Source: an uncultured Roseburia sp.
GTDB taxonomy: Bacteria > Bacillota > Clostridia > Lachnospirales > Lachnospiraceae
DNA length: 64,000 nucleotides
Direction of reading: 5' to 3'
Assembly (NCBI GenBank): GCA_934317215.1
Contig: CAKREH010000001.1
Location: forward strand, 142,872-206,871
Below the pieces are notes generated by a model that was given only the letters and a program-made list of their open reading frames with translations, was not told the origin of the DNA and did no database searches. Positions 48,651-57,050 of this stretch are shown piece after piece (position 1 is the first letter of the stretch; the number at the start of each line of letters is the position of its first letter). Both the position numbers and the translations under genes were made by a program.

Positions 48651-50239
48651 CTCCTCTCGAATCTAGGCTTTACTCCATATAATTTATATAATTCATTCCA
48701 AATTTCTTCGCCCAGTTTCACAAGTACTTCCTGTTCATTATGTCCGTTATAATATTGCTCGATTATTTTAGGTCTTAACTGATATAACAGCCGGTTATAA
48801 TCATCACTAAATTTATCACTTTTTGGAAGTTGCTGTATATTTTCATTATATTCTAACACATATGTACCGTTTTTCCCACAAGTTCTAAAGCTTTTGGCTT
48901 TATGGTCTACTAACAGATACAGATCTTCTGGTGATGGCGGTGTGCTCAAAGGATGGTTATGAGTGACATCTTTTCCCTTCATCAATTTTAACTGATGCTT
49001 AGTAAATTTTATAGTGTCTTCATTGCCTAATTGACAACTGATTGCTTTTCCATCCTCAAATATAACGGCTGTTTCATAATCATTCTGACTTATTTCCCGT
49101 TCAACTGTTTCTAAGTCTTTTCCCTTAAAATCATAATATTCCGGATTGCTCTTGTTATTGTTCGTGATGAGTCCAAATCTATCCCTTGCTTCTGTATCAC
49201 CATCCACAAACGATTTCTTCCATTCCTCATACGTTGTATCCGCCGGCACATAATAAGTCTTTCCGTCCTCGCCCCTGGCTGCACGTTCTCCCACCCTGTC
49301 AAATTCATCTCCAAAATACGGGCAGGTACAACCGCGGCAGTTCGGATGAAACGGCGGTGCGGTCACACCAATCTGAAACTCCGACATTGGGAAGTGCTTG
49401 CCGTCCATAGAACCACAAAACTCACATGTAATGCTGTCCAATGTCTCCACAACCTCAAACTGCTCTACATCCAGTTCTTTCATACAATCCTGCCTTGCCT
49501 TATTGGCAAATGCTGCAGATTCCGTCATGACCACTCTGCCCGCCTGTGCTCTGGATACCTTCATCCGCTTTGATATCTCTGCTATGGCCCGGTCCGGCGC
49601 TTCCCCGGTAATGCACATACGCGACAGGCTGTTGTGTAAATTATTGATCAGCTTTGTCTTGTTCTCCCACAGGCGGTCCGAGAAGTTCTTTCCATCCACC
49701 GCCCACGGTTTGCATACGATCATCTCAACGGTTCGCGTATCCAGTTGTTTTAAAGTTGTTCCCACACTGACACCTTTTTGAATTTCATATGCAGTATGAT
49801 AAAAATCAGAGGTATATGTATTCCTGATATGCTGATCTATCTCGTCAATACAGTTTCCATACAGTTTTTCTGCCTCCTGCTGCACTTCAATCTTTAAGGC
49901 CTCCAGTCTGCCGATATGCACCCGCGCAGACGCGTTTTCAAGTTCTTTTTCCCACGCTCCGTTGATCTTGTTTTCTTTGCCATATTTGATGTAATCATCC
50001 ACATTCCACTGAAATTCTTTTAATTCCTGCGCATCAAGCATTTTTCGCACTTCCTGCATGGAAATGCCGTTATTATCTGCCAGGCGTTGATACCATGCAT
50101 TGATCTTTCCGGTGATTGCAGCAAGGGACCTGTCAAACTGCTCCTGGATTTCCTGTACTTTCTGAAATGAAGTATCATTCTGCGCCTGCTCCATCTGTTT
50201 AAAGCGTTCCTGCCAGTATTTACCTGTCCGTTCACCCAT
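48647..50239 (-). CDS. MuF-type head morphogenesis protein with C-terminal JAMM-like domain
   Basis: A 530-residue fusion. Residues ~1-320 are the minor head protein (MuF/SPP1 gp7-like): helical N-terminus, then RMKVSRAQAGRVVMTESAAF and the Cys/His cluster ITCEFCGSMDGKHFP, PPFHPNCRGCTCPYF. After a linker (~320-365) a second domain follows (about 366-530) with AVIFEDGKAISCQLG and THNHPLSTPPSPEDL (His 427, His 429, S..D), an HxH-x7-SxxD arrangement as in JAMM/RadC-type metalloproteases. MuF proteins with C-terminal effector domains are known from temperate phages of Firmicutes. Packaged with the head, the domain could enter the next host cell. Metal-dependent peptidase activity is inference. 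Confidence 0.85.
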   Translation of the reverse strand: MGERTGKYWQERFKQMEQAQNDTSFQKVQEIQEQFDRSLAAITGKINAWYQRLADNNGISMQEVRKMLDAQELKEFQWNVDDYIKYGKENKINGAWEKELENASARVHIGRLEALKIEVQQEAEKLYGNCIDEIDQHIRNTYTSDFYHTAYEIQKGVSVGTTLKQLDTRTVEMIVCKPWAVDGKNFSDRLWENKTKLINNLHNSLSRMCITGEAPDRAIAEISKRMKVSRAQAGRVVMTESAAFANKARQDCMKELDVEQFEVVETLDSITCEFCGSMDGKHFPMSEFQIGVTAPPFHPNCRGCTCPYFGDEFDRVGERAARGEDGKTYYVPADTTYEEWKKSFVDGDTEARDRFGLITNNNKSNPEYYDFKGKDLETVEREISQNDYETAVIFEDGKAISCQLGNEDTIKFTKHQLKLMKGKDVTHNHPLSTPPSPEDLYLLVDHKAKSFRTCGKNGTYVLEYNENIQQLPKSDKFSDDYNRLLYQLRPKIIEQYYNGHNEQEVLVKLGEEIWNELYKLYGVKPRFERR

Positions 50240-50260
50240 GCGATCACCTGCCCCGTTCCT

Positions 50261-51685
50261 TTATTCCATGTTTTTTGGATCATCGTTCTTTTCTGGATTA
50301 TCTTTCTTCGCCGGATCATCCTTTTGTGACTGTCCAAAGGCTCCGGTGTAAGCATCCGCTTTCTCCTGTGCCTCTTTCTCTTCTTTTTCTATCTGCTTCA
50401 ATTCCTCATCAGCATCTTCGACCAACGGATGATTTTTTAGGATCGTCTTTTTACTGACAATGCCAACTGAATCCCTGCATATCTGTGCCTGCTCTGTATC
50501 ATTCTTGATACAGGTACGGGTCCATGTCTGTATAATGGTGTCACACTGGATGCCAAGACTCCTGCAGATTGCCCGGACAAGACGTGCAAAACCAAGCTTA
50601 AACTCTGTTTCCATCAACCCGGTTTTCATCTCTAATAGCGAATACATGAACTTCAAGGCTTCGCCCGACTGGTTCCCGAAGTTCTCCGGCTGTGGATCAA
50701 ATCCCTGCCCCTGTTCAAAGATTGCCTTTCTGGTGGCTTCTAACACACTATTTCTGGCTTCAATCGGAATCTCGATATTGAGGGTCGACACTGCACCGCC
50801 CTCATCTCCATCTACTTTGATGGTCTTGTATTTTTTCAGATCAGAAAGAAAACTGTTCAGATCTTCGCCGCCGTATCCGGATAACACAAAGATCAGTTCC
50901 TGTATATCGTCCAGGTCATTAATAAAACCGCTGTAGACCTTGTCATATACGTCTATCAGCGGCTTAATGTTTCGCAGATCGTCTGTATGTATATTGTTGT
51001 TGTAAAATGGGATAAATGGCACTTCCACAAAATCATGGCGATAATCGGCGGTCATGTCACTGGTAGCAGGATCAGCAAACATTTCATAGTATGTCAGCAG
51101 ATCAAGTGTTTCGCCCGCCCTTCGCCGAAATGCTTGGCACTCTGTATCTGTCCAGTATTCATATATCGTATAATTATCTCCCGTCGCATCGTCAATGTCA
51201 GGGTATACCCGCATGGCTCCAGTCAGTCTGCGCTTTAAACTCCGGTCAAATACCGGGATGACCTGTTCTGATGGAACAACCGCCCATTCAAAACCATTAT
51301 CGCCTTGCCAGTAATGCACCCAGCCGATTGTGGTATTAGCGGCATTTACGCACAGCTCCATGCAGTTTTTCGCATATTCATCACCCAGAGCCTTTGTGAT
51401 GCGTTTATTTGCGGCAGTATTTCCAACATCAAATAACGGCGGTGCAGTAAACGCATAGGATGCTTTCTGGTTCACGATCAGACCATGGAAGTTACGGGGA
51501 ATCCGGTTGTCTGCGTTGCGCAGCGGATTATCAGGCTCTTCTTTTTCCTTATCTTTGGGTTTGTCCCGGAATAAAATATCTGTCTCGTTGCGATAGTACC
51601 GCTCTGCCACTGCTGCACGCGTCACAAATGCCGCATGACCGGGTTCATATTTTTTTATCAGTTGTTTCATTGTTTCAATGTCCAT
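50261..51685 (-). CDS. Portal protein (SPP1 gp6-like)
   Basis: A 474-residue portal, the dodecameric ring through which DNA is packaged. MDIETMKQLIKKYEPGHAAFV, NRIPRNFHGLIVNQKASYAFTAPP, WAVVPSEQVIPVFDRS, and SEALKFMYS-like NQSGEALKFMYSLLEMKTGLMETEFKLGFARLV are typical. The C-terminal ~50 residues are Lys/Glu/Asp-rich. It lies 21 bases before the MuF gene. Confidence 0.94.
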   Translation of the reverse strand: MDIETMKQLIKKYEPGHAAFVTRAAVAERYYRNETDILFRDKPKDKEKEEPDNPLRNADNRIPRNFHGLIVNQKASYAFTAPPLFDVGNTAANKRITKALGDEYAKNCMELCVNAANTTIGWVHYWQGDNGFEWAVVPSEQVIPVFDRSLKRRLTGAMRVYPDIDDATGDNYTIYEYWTDTECQAFRRRAGETLDLLTYYEMFADPATSDMTADYRHDFVEVPFIPFYNNNIHTDDLRNIKPLIDVYDKVYSGFINDLDDIQELIFVLSGYGGEDLNSFLSDLKKYKTIKVDGDEGGAVSTLNIEIPIEARNSVLEATRKAIFEQGQGFDPQPENFGNQSGEALKFMYSLLEMKTGLMETEFKLGFARLVRAICRSLGIQCDTIIQTWTRTCIKNDTEQAQICRDSVGIVSKKTILKNHPLVEDADEELKQIEKEEKEAQEKADAYTGAFGQSQKDDPAKKDNPEKNDDPKNME

Positions 51686-51731
51686 TTAATTTCTCCCACA
51701 AAAAATGACAGGCTCATTACAACCTGCCACA

Positions 51732-51803
51732 TTACTTATCGGTATATTTAATTTCTCCATCCTCGCCTGTTTCATAGACTGGGTTTTCATCACTGTACGT
51801 TGC
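51732..51803 (-). pseudogene. Coding remnant downstream of the accessory genes
   Basis: The minus frame reads ATYSDENPVYETGEDGEIKY then TDK and TAA, very protein-like, but there is a TAA directly before it and no start codon. It may be the surviving 3' end of a small gene between terminase and portal that was replaced by the accessory genes at 51836-52719. Confidence 0.35.
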
Positions 51804-51835
51804 TTATGCTTATTCTTTTTTAATGAACGCATATA

Positions 51836-52363
51836 TTAATCCTTATACAGCTTATACTTCAAATTTGCCTTATCATTTAAGAGTTTATCTTTTTTTGCGT
51901 CTATCTCTTCCATTTTTTTTGCCACAATTTCAAATTCAGAATAAACGATTTGCGTGCCTCTTTCATTCCTTAAATATTCTATATATGGAAATGTCTGATA
52001 ATATATTCGAACGATTACATCCCCAAACAATCTTTCAAGTGTATAAATATCATATACGCCTATGTTAACTCCTGTACATATTAATTCCAATTTGTTTAGA
52101 TACTCATGTATCATGTTGTGAAATTCTTTATCCTTTACAATTTCATGATATGTCATATTATTATATTTGTGCCGTTTGTATATAATCCTATTGTACTCAT
52201 GAAATTCCTTTTCATTATCTCTGAATATGTCAATAGTTGATTTCTTTTTATCTCTTTCGTATGCTGCCAAATTTGCCTTTCTCGACAATATAAATTCAAA
52301 CAATGCAATAATAACACCTATACATGTTGCCGCATTAACCAAATATAAAATAACAAGGCTCAT
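51836..52363 (-). CDS. DUF4760-like membrane-anchored accessory protein
   Basis: A 175-residue protein with one N-terminal membrane segment (about 3-27, VILYLVNAATCIGVIIALFEFIL) and a long helical cytoplasmic part (NEKEFHEYNRIIYKRHKYNN, MIHEYLNKLELICTGVNIGVYDIYTLERLFG), the DUF4760 pattern. AT-rich compared with the portal and terminase genes on both sides, so probably a transferred accessory gene (moron). Role unknown; similar proteins are common in prophages. Confidence 0.7.
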   Translation of the reverse strand: MSLVILYLVNAATCIGVIIALFEFILSRKANLAAYERDKKKSTIDIFRDNEKEFHEYNRIIYKRHKYNNMTYHEIVKDKEFHNMIHEYLNKLELICTGVNIGVYDIYTLERLFGDVIVRIYYQTFPYIEYLRNERGTQIVYSEFEIVAKKMEEIDAKKDKLLNDKANLKYKLYKD

Positions 52364-52422
52364 AATTGCAAATTCCCCCTTTTACCGCCATTATACGGCA
52401 AAAGGAGAACTGCTACAAGAAG

Positions 52423-52719
52423 TTATTCGCCTACAATATCAATTCCATATTGCACGGCACATTCATGTTCAATCTTGCATCCTCTGTAATCTTTCCAACC
52501 CTCTGCAAAATAAGCACAATCAGCAGTAGAAAGCAATTCCAGAGACTTTCCAAGAAACCATAACGGCTTGGCATCATGCGGCGCTGATTCAAAGAATGAA
52601 TCAATAACCTCTACCTCTCCGAAACGTTCTGTGACCGCTTTAATAATCTTGGCTCTTTCTGCCTTGATTTCTTCATCGGTTTTATCTCTCATAGGTTGTG
52701 AAATAAATAATTTCTTCAT
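52423..52719 (-). CDS. DUF4406 protein (nucleoside deoxyribosyltransferase-like fold)
   Basis: A 98-residue protein: KKLFISQPMRDKTDEEIKAERAKI, AKPLWFLGKSLELLSTADCAYFAEGWKDYRGCKIEHECAVQYGI. This is the DUF4406 pattern, related to nucleoside 2-deoxyribosyltransferases; the D-x-A-x-F..G...C..E segment corresponds to the nucleoside-binding part. It may act on nucleotides. ATG 52719 has AGGAG 11-12 bases ahead; the earlier Met at 52731 overlaps that site. Confidence 0.85.
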   Translation of the reverse strand: MKKLFISQPMRDKTDEEIKAERAKIIKAVTERFGEVEVIDSFFESAPHDAKPLWFLGKSLELLSTADCAYFAEGWKDYRGCKIEHECAVQYGIDIVGE

Positions 52720-52770
52720 AAATTTATACATCTCCTTCCAAAATGTCTTTCTTGTTTTCCGGTTTCTACC

Positions 52771-54042
52771 TCACTTCAAAATACCGATGCTTCCCGACTT
52801 ACGAATGATCGTATAACAGAAGTACCGCAATGCATCCATTGCATGGTCATGTTGTTTCACCGGTTTATCCTCGCCGTGCTCCGATGCTTTCTGATCCCAA
52901 ATATATGAACCAAATTCTTTTATCGTATTCGGGCACTGGTCACTGATTGCAATCTTAACTTCGTTCAGTAACGATGCTACAAACCGGATGCCATCCAACA
53001 CAGCATTTTTTGCTTTCTTGATCGCATAGCCACGCTTTTTCAATTCTGCGATAAACGATGCTGCAGACGGGTCAATGATAATCTTTACCGGCTTTATTCC
53101 ATCAAGCCACTGCTCTAAATCATCTGCATACTCGGTATCAGTTTTCTGTCTTTCTTCGTCACGACCGGAATAATAATACTCACGGCAGCATACCCATCGC
53201 CCGGAGCGTTCTTTACACCACAGCAGGAATACTGTGGCATTCTGTGTACCATAATCGCAAGATACATAGTAATTTGTATTAACCAGATCTGACAGATTGG
53301 AAAGCACATGCTTGGCAGTGTCAAACATGTCGTAAATAATGCCCTCTGCCATCGCCCACAATCCGAGAATATACCGGCGGTAGAACACACCTGTGTACAT
53401 GCTGCGGTAACGTGCCTTGATTTTCTCTGACAGGCTCAGGTTATCATCCATCGTAAAATGCAGATACAACAGATGTTTTTCCTCCCGCTTATCAATCCAG
53501 TCGGTCTTAAACCAATGATATGGACCATCCGGGTTGCAGTTGAACCAATACTTAGAACCCTCAACAGAACATCGTCCGGTTGCCTGATTCACAAATGATT
53601 CCGGCATCAACGCAACTTCATCAAAGAAGACCCCAGCCAGAGTAATACCCTGGATAAGGTCCTGCGACCGTTCATCTTTGCCACCAAATATATAAAAGTA
53701 ATTGGTCGCATCTCCCTTTGTGATGATAACCAGATTGTCAGCCCTATGATCCGCAACAGTATAACCACGGCTATGAAGCATCATCTTTAAACCAGATAAT
53801 ACATTTCTTCGAAAAGAGCCGATTGTTTTACCGCACATGGCAAAATTCTCGCCATTAAACGAACTCATAGCCCACATAATGAACGAAAGCGACATGCTCA
53901 CTGTCTTGCCGGATCGGATTGCTCCGTCGGCAATAATGCCATCACTGTCTTTTACCGGGGAATCCTTACACCACCAGTTCAGCACCATGCGCTGTTTTTG
54001 TGAAAATGGCTGGAATTTAAAAATCCGTTTAATTTTCTTCAT
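52771..54042 (-). CDS. Terminase large subunit (PBSX XtmB-like)
   Basis: The packaging motor: ATPase and nuclease. MKKIKRIFKFQPFSQKQRMVLNWW, Walker A GAIRSGKTVSMSLSFIMWA, Walker B GVFFDEVALMPESFV, nuclease Asp residues in VSCDYGTQNATVFLLW, IIDPSAASFIAEL and QHDHAMDALRYF. ~423 residues. I use ATG 54042; an in-frame Met at 54069 would lie deeper in the small-subunit gene. It overlaps the end of that gene by 14 bases. Confidence 0.94.
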   Translation of the reverse strand: MKKIKRIFKFQPFSQKQRMVLNWWCKDSPVKDSDGIIADGAIRSGKTVSMSLSFIMWAMSSFNGENFAMCGKTIGSFRRNVLSGLKMMLHSRGYTVADHRADNLVIITKGDATNYFYIFGGKDERSQDLIQGITLAGVFFDEVALMPESFVNQATGRCSVEGSKYWFNCNPDGPYHWFKTDWIDKREEKHLLYLHFTMDDNLSLSEKIKARYRSMYTGVFYRRYILGLWAMAEGIIYDMFDTAKHVLSNLSDLVNTNYYVSCDYGTQNATVFLLWCKERSGRWVCCREYYYSGRDEERQKTDTEYADDLEQWLDGIKPVKIIIDPSAASFIAELKKRGYAIKKAKNAVLDGIRFVASLLNEVKIAISDQCPNTIKEFGSYIWDQKASEHGEDKPVKQHDHAMDALRYFCYTIIRKSGSIGILK

Positions 54043-54838
54043 TGTCCCAATCCTCTGCCGCAGTTCCATTCAGGGCATCAAGGAATCCATCGTCTGCGGT
54101 TTCCTCTCTGTCATCCGTTTGGACTTTTGCTTTCAACAGTGCCGTTTCAGCATTCTGTTTTTCAAGTGCTGCCGGCATCAGATAAATATCTTTCAGATTT
54201 TTCAGTGCCCCGGTTACTTGGGATAATCCTAATCTATCAATAGGACCGTTCGAAATGTTGATATGTTCGGTTTCGTCTATGACTTCTCTGGTAGGCTTTC
54301 CGATCGCAGTATCATCGTTATACTCAACTGTCTTAACTTTTTTCTTATCCTTTACAACATACTGTTCCAGTTCTCCTAATGCCTGTTCTGCTTTTTCTGC
54401 CGCCTTATCTGCAATGGACAAAAGCCGCGCTATCCTGTCGGCGTCTGCATCGGATGATTTTTCTAGGGCTTTTTGTCCTATAGTTTTCCTATATTCAATT
54501 CTTTTCTTTACCCACTCTTCATCCTGGCAATGTTGCTGTATAGTTTTTATAGGTATAGAAAACTTACTCGCCAAATCCTCTAAACTGCAAGGTTTTCTAC
54601 TAATGTCCGTCACATACTCGTGTTCTATCTCTATCCATGACACAGATTCCGAACGTTCGCTTTCGTTCGCTTTGTAATCCGAACGTTCGTTATCCCAATC
54701 GTATGTACTTTTCCATCTTCGAACCGTACCTGAAGGAACGTCTAGTTGACTTGCAATCTCAACTAGCTTCATCCCATCTTTATACAGCTTCCGGGCTTTC
54801 TCTGCCTTTTCGTTCGGACTTCTTGCCACTGCTGCCAC
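54029..54838 (-). CDS. Terminase small subunit (PBSX XtmA-like)
   Basis: A 269-residue DNA-recognition subunit: SPNEKAEKARKLYKDGMKLVEIASQLDVPSGTVRRWKSTYDWD (HTH, about 7-49), a second HTH LEDLASKFSIPIKTIQQHCQDEEW (about 85-109), then a long helical oligomerisation region. Two CGAACGTTCG palindromes lie in its coding sequence at 54650-54689 and may be the packaging site. Its start is overlapped by the small 54780-54926 gene. Confidence 0.88.
   Translation of the reverse strand: MAAVARSPNEKAEKARKLYKDGMKLVEIASQLDVPSGTVRRWKSTYDWDNERSDYKANESERSESVSWIEIEHEYVTDISRKPCSLEDLASKFSIPIKTIQQHCQDEEWVKKRIEYRKTIGQKALEKSSDADADRIARLLSIADKAAEKAEQALGELEQYVVKDKKKVKTVEYNDDTAIGKPTREVIDETEHINISNGPIDRLGLSQVTGALKNLKDIYLMPAALEKQNAETALLKAKVQTDDREETADDGFLDALNGTAAEDWDNEEN
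54650..54689. repeat. Paired CGAACGTTCG palindromes inside the small terminase gene (candidate pac site)
   Basis: TCCGAACGTTCG occurs at 54648-54659 and again at 54678-54689, exactly 30 bases apart, with TTTCGTTCGC between. Each CGAACGTTCG is a perfect 10-base palindrome. Packaging-initiation sites inside the small terminase gene are known from P22 and SPP1-like phages. Confidence 0.45.
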
Positions 54839-54926
54839 CTTCCTGTTTCTTCTTTTCCCTGCACTCTTTCATAACATACGCAATCGCCTGTTCAGCGGTT
54901 GGAGCACTGTATCTTTCTTTGTTCAT
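54780..54926 (-). CDS. Small basic phage protein, 48 residues
   Basis: MNKERYSAPTAEQAIAYVMK, then a very basic stretch (ECREKKKQEGGSSGKKSERK). GGAGTGACAGG precedes the ATG. The gene overlaps the first 59 bases of the small terminase gene in another frame. The N-terminal half seems conserved-looking (helical), the rest disordered. Function unknown. Confidence 0.6.
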   Translation of the reverse strand: MNKERYSAPTAEQAIAYVMKECREKKKQEGGSSGKKSERKGRESPEAV

Positions 54927-54998
54927 CCTGTCACTCCATTCATACGGAGGTCGCGGCTCCCCTAAGTTTCATGGAGCAGCTTAAGTTGTGAGATCATG

Positions 54999-55025
54999 AA
55001 AAAAAGAGACTGCCGAAGCAATCTC
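54999..55025 (-). terminator. Rho-independent terminator between the late regulator and the terminase genes
   Basis: GAGATTGC/GCAGTCTC stem with TTCG tetraloop followed by TTTTTTT on the minus strand; one T-G pair. This ends early transcription; late genes then need a start or antitermination downstream of 54999. Confidence 0.9.
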
Positions 55026-55088
55026 CCTTTGAACCTTTCGTTCAGTATAACAATATCATACTTTGTGTGTGCACTTCTATGCACTCTT

Positions 55089-55496
55089 TTAAATTTTGAA
55101 ATGTTTCAATGCATCATTATGGATGTAATGGGTACGTCTCCATGATAATCCCATCTTCACGCAGATATCCTCCCACTTCATCAGTCTTATGTAGCGATAC
55201 ATCAGCACATCCTTTTCATCTTCGTTATCCATGCGCTCTATCTTGTCCGTGATTTCCCTGCATAACTTGATTCTGTGGTACCTGGCTTTCATGTACCGTC
55301 TTTCCTCTTCATCCAGTAGTGCAGCATAACCGGATAGATCGGTGTTGTTGTGTGCGTGTGGCATACCATCATTGCCTGCGGATGGCATGATCTTGCTTAA
55401 GCGCATTTCTGTTATTTTTTCCTCGCTGCGCTTCATCTGGCGCACTGCTTTTTCGTATTCTCTTAAGTATTCTTTTTTCTGTTCTGTCTCTGTCAT
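55089..55496 (-). CDS. Late-gene transcription regulator, DUF1492/ArpU-like
   Basis: A 135-residue protein with a coiled coil (about 1-40), YMKARYHRIKLCREITDKIERM (about 80-101), and a C-terminal sigma-region-4-like HTH: DVLMYRYIRLMKWEDICVKMGLSWRRTHYIHNDALKHF. Such proteins sit just upstream of terminase in Firmicutes phages and activate late genes. A strong terminator lies between it and the terminase genes, consistent with late genes having their own promoter. Confidence 0.88.
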   Translation of the reverse strand: MTETEQKKEYLREYEKAVRQMKRSEEKITEMRLSKIMPSAGNDGMPHAHNNTDLSGYAALLDEEERRYMKARYHRIKLCREITDKIERMDNEDEKDVLMYRYIRLMKWEDICVKMGLSWRRTHYIHNDALKHFKI

Positions 55497-55614
55497 TAAT
55501 TGCCCTCCATATTCCTAACCTCATATCATAATTATAAAGCAAGCAATCAGAGGATTTGTGCCAAGATTAAACAACACTGAGAGAATAATTATAATTATAT
55601 ATTAATTTTCAAAT

Positions 55615-55665
55615 AAAAAAGAGCAGAACATATGAACCCAATCATAGTCTCATATATTCTGCTCT
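55615..55665 (-). terminator. Terminator of the 55726-56202 gene
   Basis: Long stem AGAGCAGAA/TTCTGCTCT with inner pairing, followed by TTTTTT on the minus strand. The gap 55497-55614 is AT-rich without a gene. Confidence 0.85.
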
Positions 55666-55725
55666 ATGGTGTTGTTTTAATAAATATTTAAATCATTACC
55701 TTGTTCTTTATAGCTGTGCATATAA

Positions 55726-56202
55726 CTACATCATGAGTGCTTTCTCGAGTACCATAGCATATATAATCTGCTCATTTTGAAATTTTTTCTCATGTCTTAT
55801 GCATACGTCATCTCTTAATGTCACTTCTGGATTTCTCAAATAGAAATCACTATTTAGCCTTTCTGGATCTTCTAATACATAGTTCATAAAGTTGCTCATA
55901 TCATTCAAATCAAAACATTTACCATTAAATTTTTCTTTCCACTCTTCAAGGTTAACACAATTGCCTGCAAAATATTCTCCATTTTTACTAGCCCACTCCC
56001 CTACACTGTTTTTCAACTTGCAATTATCTTTCAACAAAATTTGAGGAATACGCAGTATAGCAAGTTTAACATCATCTGGTATCTCTTTCTTATGGAATCT
56101 AACCAAGTTAAGAAGTTGGCTTAGATCAGAAATTGTCGCCTGTCTTTCCCTAAGTTTTACCAAAATCTCAGCAAATTCTACCTGTACTTCCAATGCTAAC
56201 AT
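55726..56202 (-). CDS. AT-rich accessory gene of unknown function
   Basis: 158 residues from ATG 56202, which has AAAGGAGG 8 bases ahead; a frame extending to 56253 covers that site and is rejected. The sequence is soluble and acidic with several Cys (GEYFAGNCVNLEEWKEKFNGKCFDLNDMSNFMNYVLEDPE). I do not recognise a family. It has its own ribosome site and terminator and lower GC than neighbours, the usual marks of a moron. A host-modifying or defence role is possible but unsupported. Confidence 0.65.
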   Translation of the reverse strand: MLALEVQVEFAEILVKLRERQATISDLSQLLNLVRFHKKEIPDDVKLAILRIPQILLKDNCKLKNSVGEWASKNGEYFAGNCVNLEEWKEKFNGKCFDLNDMSNFMNYVLEDPERLNSDFYLRNPEVTLRDDVCIRHEKKFQNEQIIYAMVLEKALMM

Positions 56203-56277
56203 AATACATACCTCCTTTTTACCTAATTTACCACACTCCTTTATAAGCGTCAACTACAAGCATAAAAATCTGTTATA

Positions 56278-56520
56278 TTACCACACCATTCTCAACTGTC
56301 CGTTCTTCTCTTCAACCAAATGTGCCATCCTCTGCCGCATAAGCCTCTGCACCGTGCCTTTTCTCCTATAAAAGCTCCGCCTGCTGATCGGGAGAATGCC
56401 GTAGTGTGCTTCAAGCATGTCATAACTGGTACCAATAACGATTGATTCTGTCAGTTTGTCAGCTATGATGCTGTCCACACCCATGCAGATCTCGTATACT
56501 TCTTTTTCATCCACACACAT
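56278..56520 (-). CDS. Early phage protein, 80 residues
   Basis: MCVDEKEVYEICMGVDSIIADKLTESIVIGTSYDMLEAHYG, then a basic C-terminus (SRRSFYRRKGTVQRLMRQRM). I choose ATG 56520 with AAGGGGA directly upstream; a start at 56559 would put the first residues inside the multi-hairpin element. The pattern is frequent in Lachnospiraceae prophages but has no named function. Confidence 0.65.
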   Translation of the reverse strand: MCVDEKEVYEICMGVDSIIADKLTESIVIGTSYDMLEAHYGILPISRRSFYRRKGTVQRLMRQRMAHLVEEKNGQLRMVW

Positions 56521-56547
56521 TTCCCCTTTCGTTTTTGCGCAATCAAT

Positions 56548-56676
56548 ACCACCCGTCAAACGGGTGGTTTGCTCAGCGGCTATAAGCCTTTGTTACCGGC
56601 CAGCGCCTAAAGACGCTGGTTTTCACTTTCGTTCAAGCTACTAATGCCTTTGACTCGTCGCTGCCCTTAAAAGGGC
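56548..56676 (-). ncRNA. Multi-hairpin element resembling an IS200/IS605-type (TnpB/omega-RNA) end
   Basis: Within 130 bases lie four compact hairpins: ACCACCCGT/ACGGGTGGT (56548-56568), GGCT/AGCC (56578-56588), CCAGCG/CGCTGG (56600-56619) and GCCCTT/AAGGGC (56663-56676). This order of short GC hairpins with AT-rich links is like right ends of IS200/IS605 elements, where the omega-RNA is encoded. No transposase or TnpB gene is present. It could be a relic, a MITE or a phage structured RNA. Identification is by pattern, not by alignment. Confidence 0.45.
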
Positions 56677-56784
56677 ATTTGTATCACTACACCAATCGTC
56701 AATATTCAATTATCAATATACTACATCTTTATTTTTTCACTTTTCCAACATTAAATAATTCTAGTATCCAATTTTATAATCCGA

Positions 56785-56822
56785 ATAATAGGCACGCGGG
56801 TATTATCCTGCCTGCCTATTAT
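56785..56822 (-). terminator. Hairpin after the 56827-57030 gene
   Basis: Ten-base perfect stem ATAATAGGCA/TGCCTATTAT 4 bases after the stop. T-tract weak. The rest of 56677-56784 is AT-rich without a gene. Confidence 0.4.
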
Positions 56823-56826
56823 CTCC

Positions 56827-57030
56827 TTACGCTGCCATTTCATCATTTAAACATGATTCAATAACAATCCATAACTTTTTCATGAAATTTAATGCCACAG
56901 GTCTATCTTTACAAGCAGCCATCATCTCTTGTTTTATCTGCTGCTGATCTTCTTTCGATATCCGATTAAGATAAACGATTATTTCTGCCACGTCTGGAAT
57001 AATCGATACATAAAGTTCTCTTTCCGTCAT
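56827..57030 (-). CDS. Small early phage protein, 67 residues
   Basis: MTERELYVSIIPDVAEIIVYLNRISKEDQQQIKQEMMAAC..., helical, no membrane segment. Found between the antirepressor block and the structural genes; typical small early gene without known role. GGAGGTAG precedes the start. Confidence 0.65.
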   Translation of the reverse strand: MTERELYVSIIPDVAEIIVYLNRISKEDQQQIKQEMMAACKDRPVALNFMKKLWIVIESCLNDEMAA

Positions 57031-57050
57031 CCTGCTACCTCCAATAAAAA

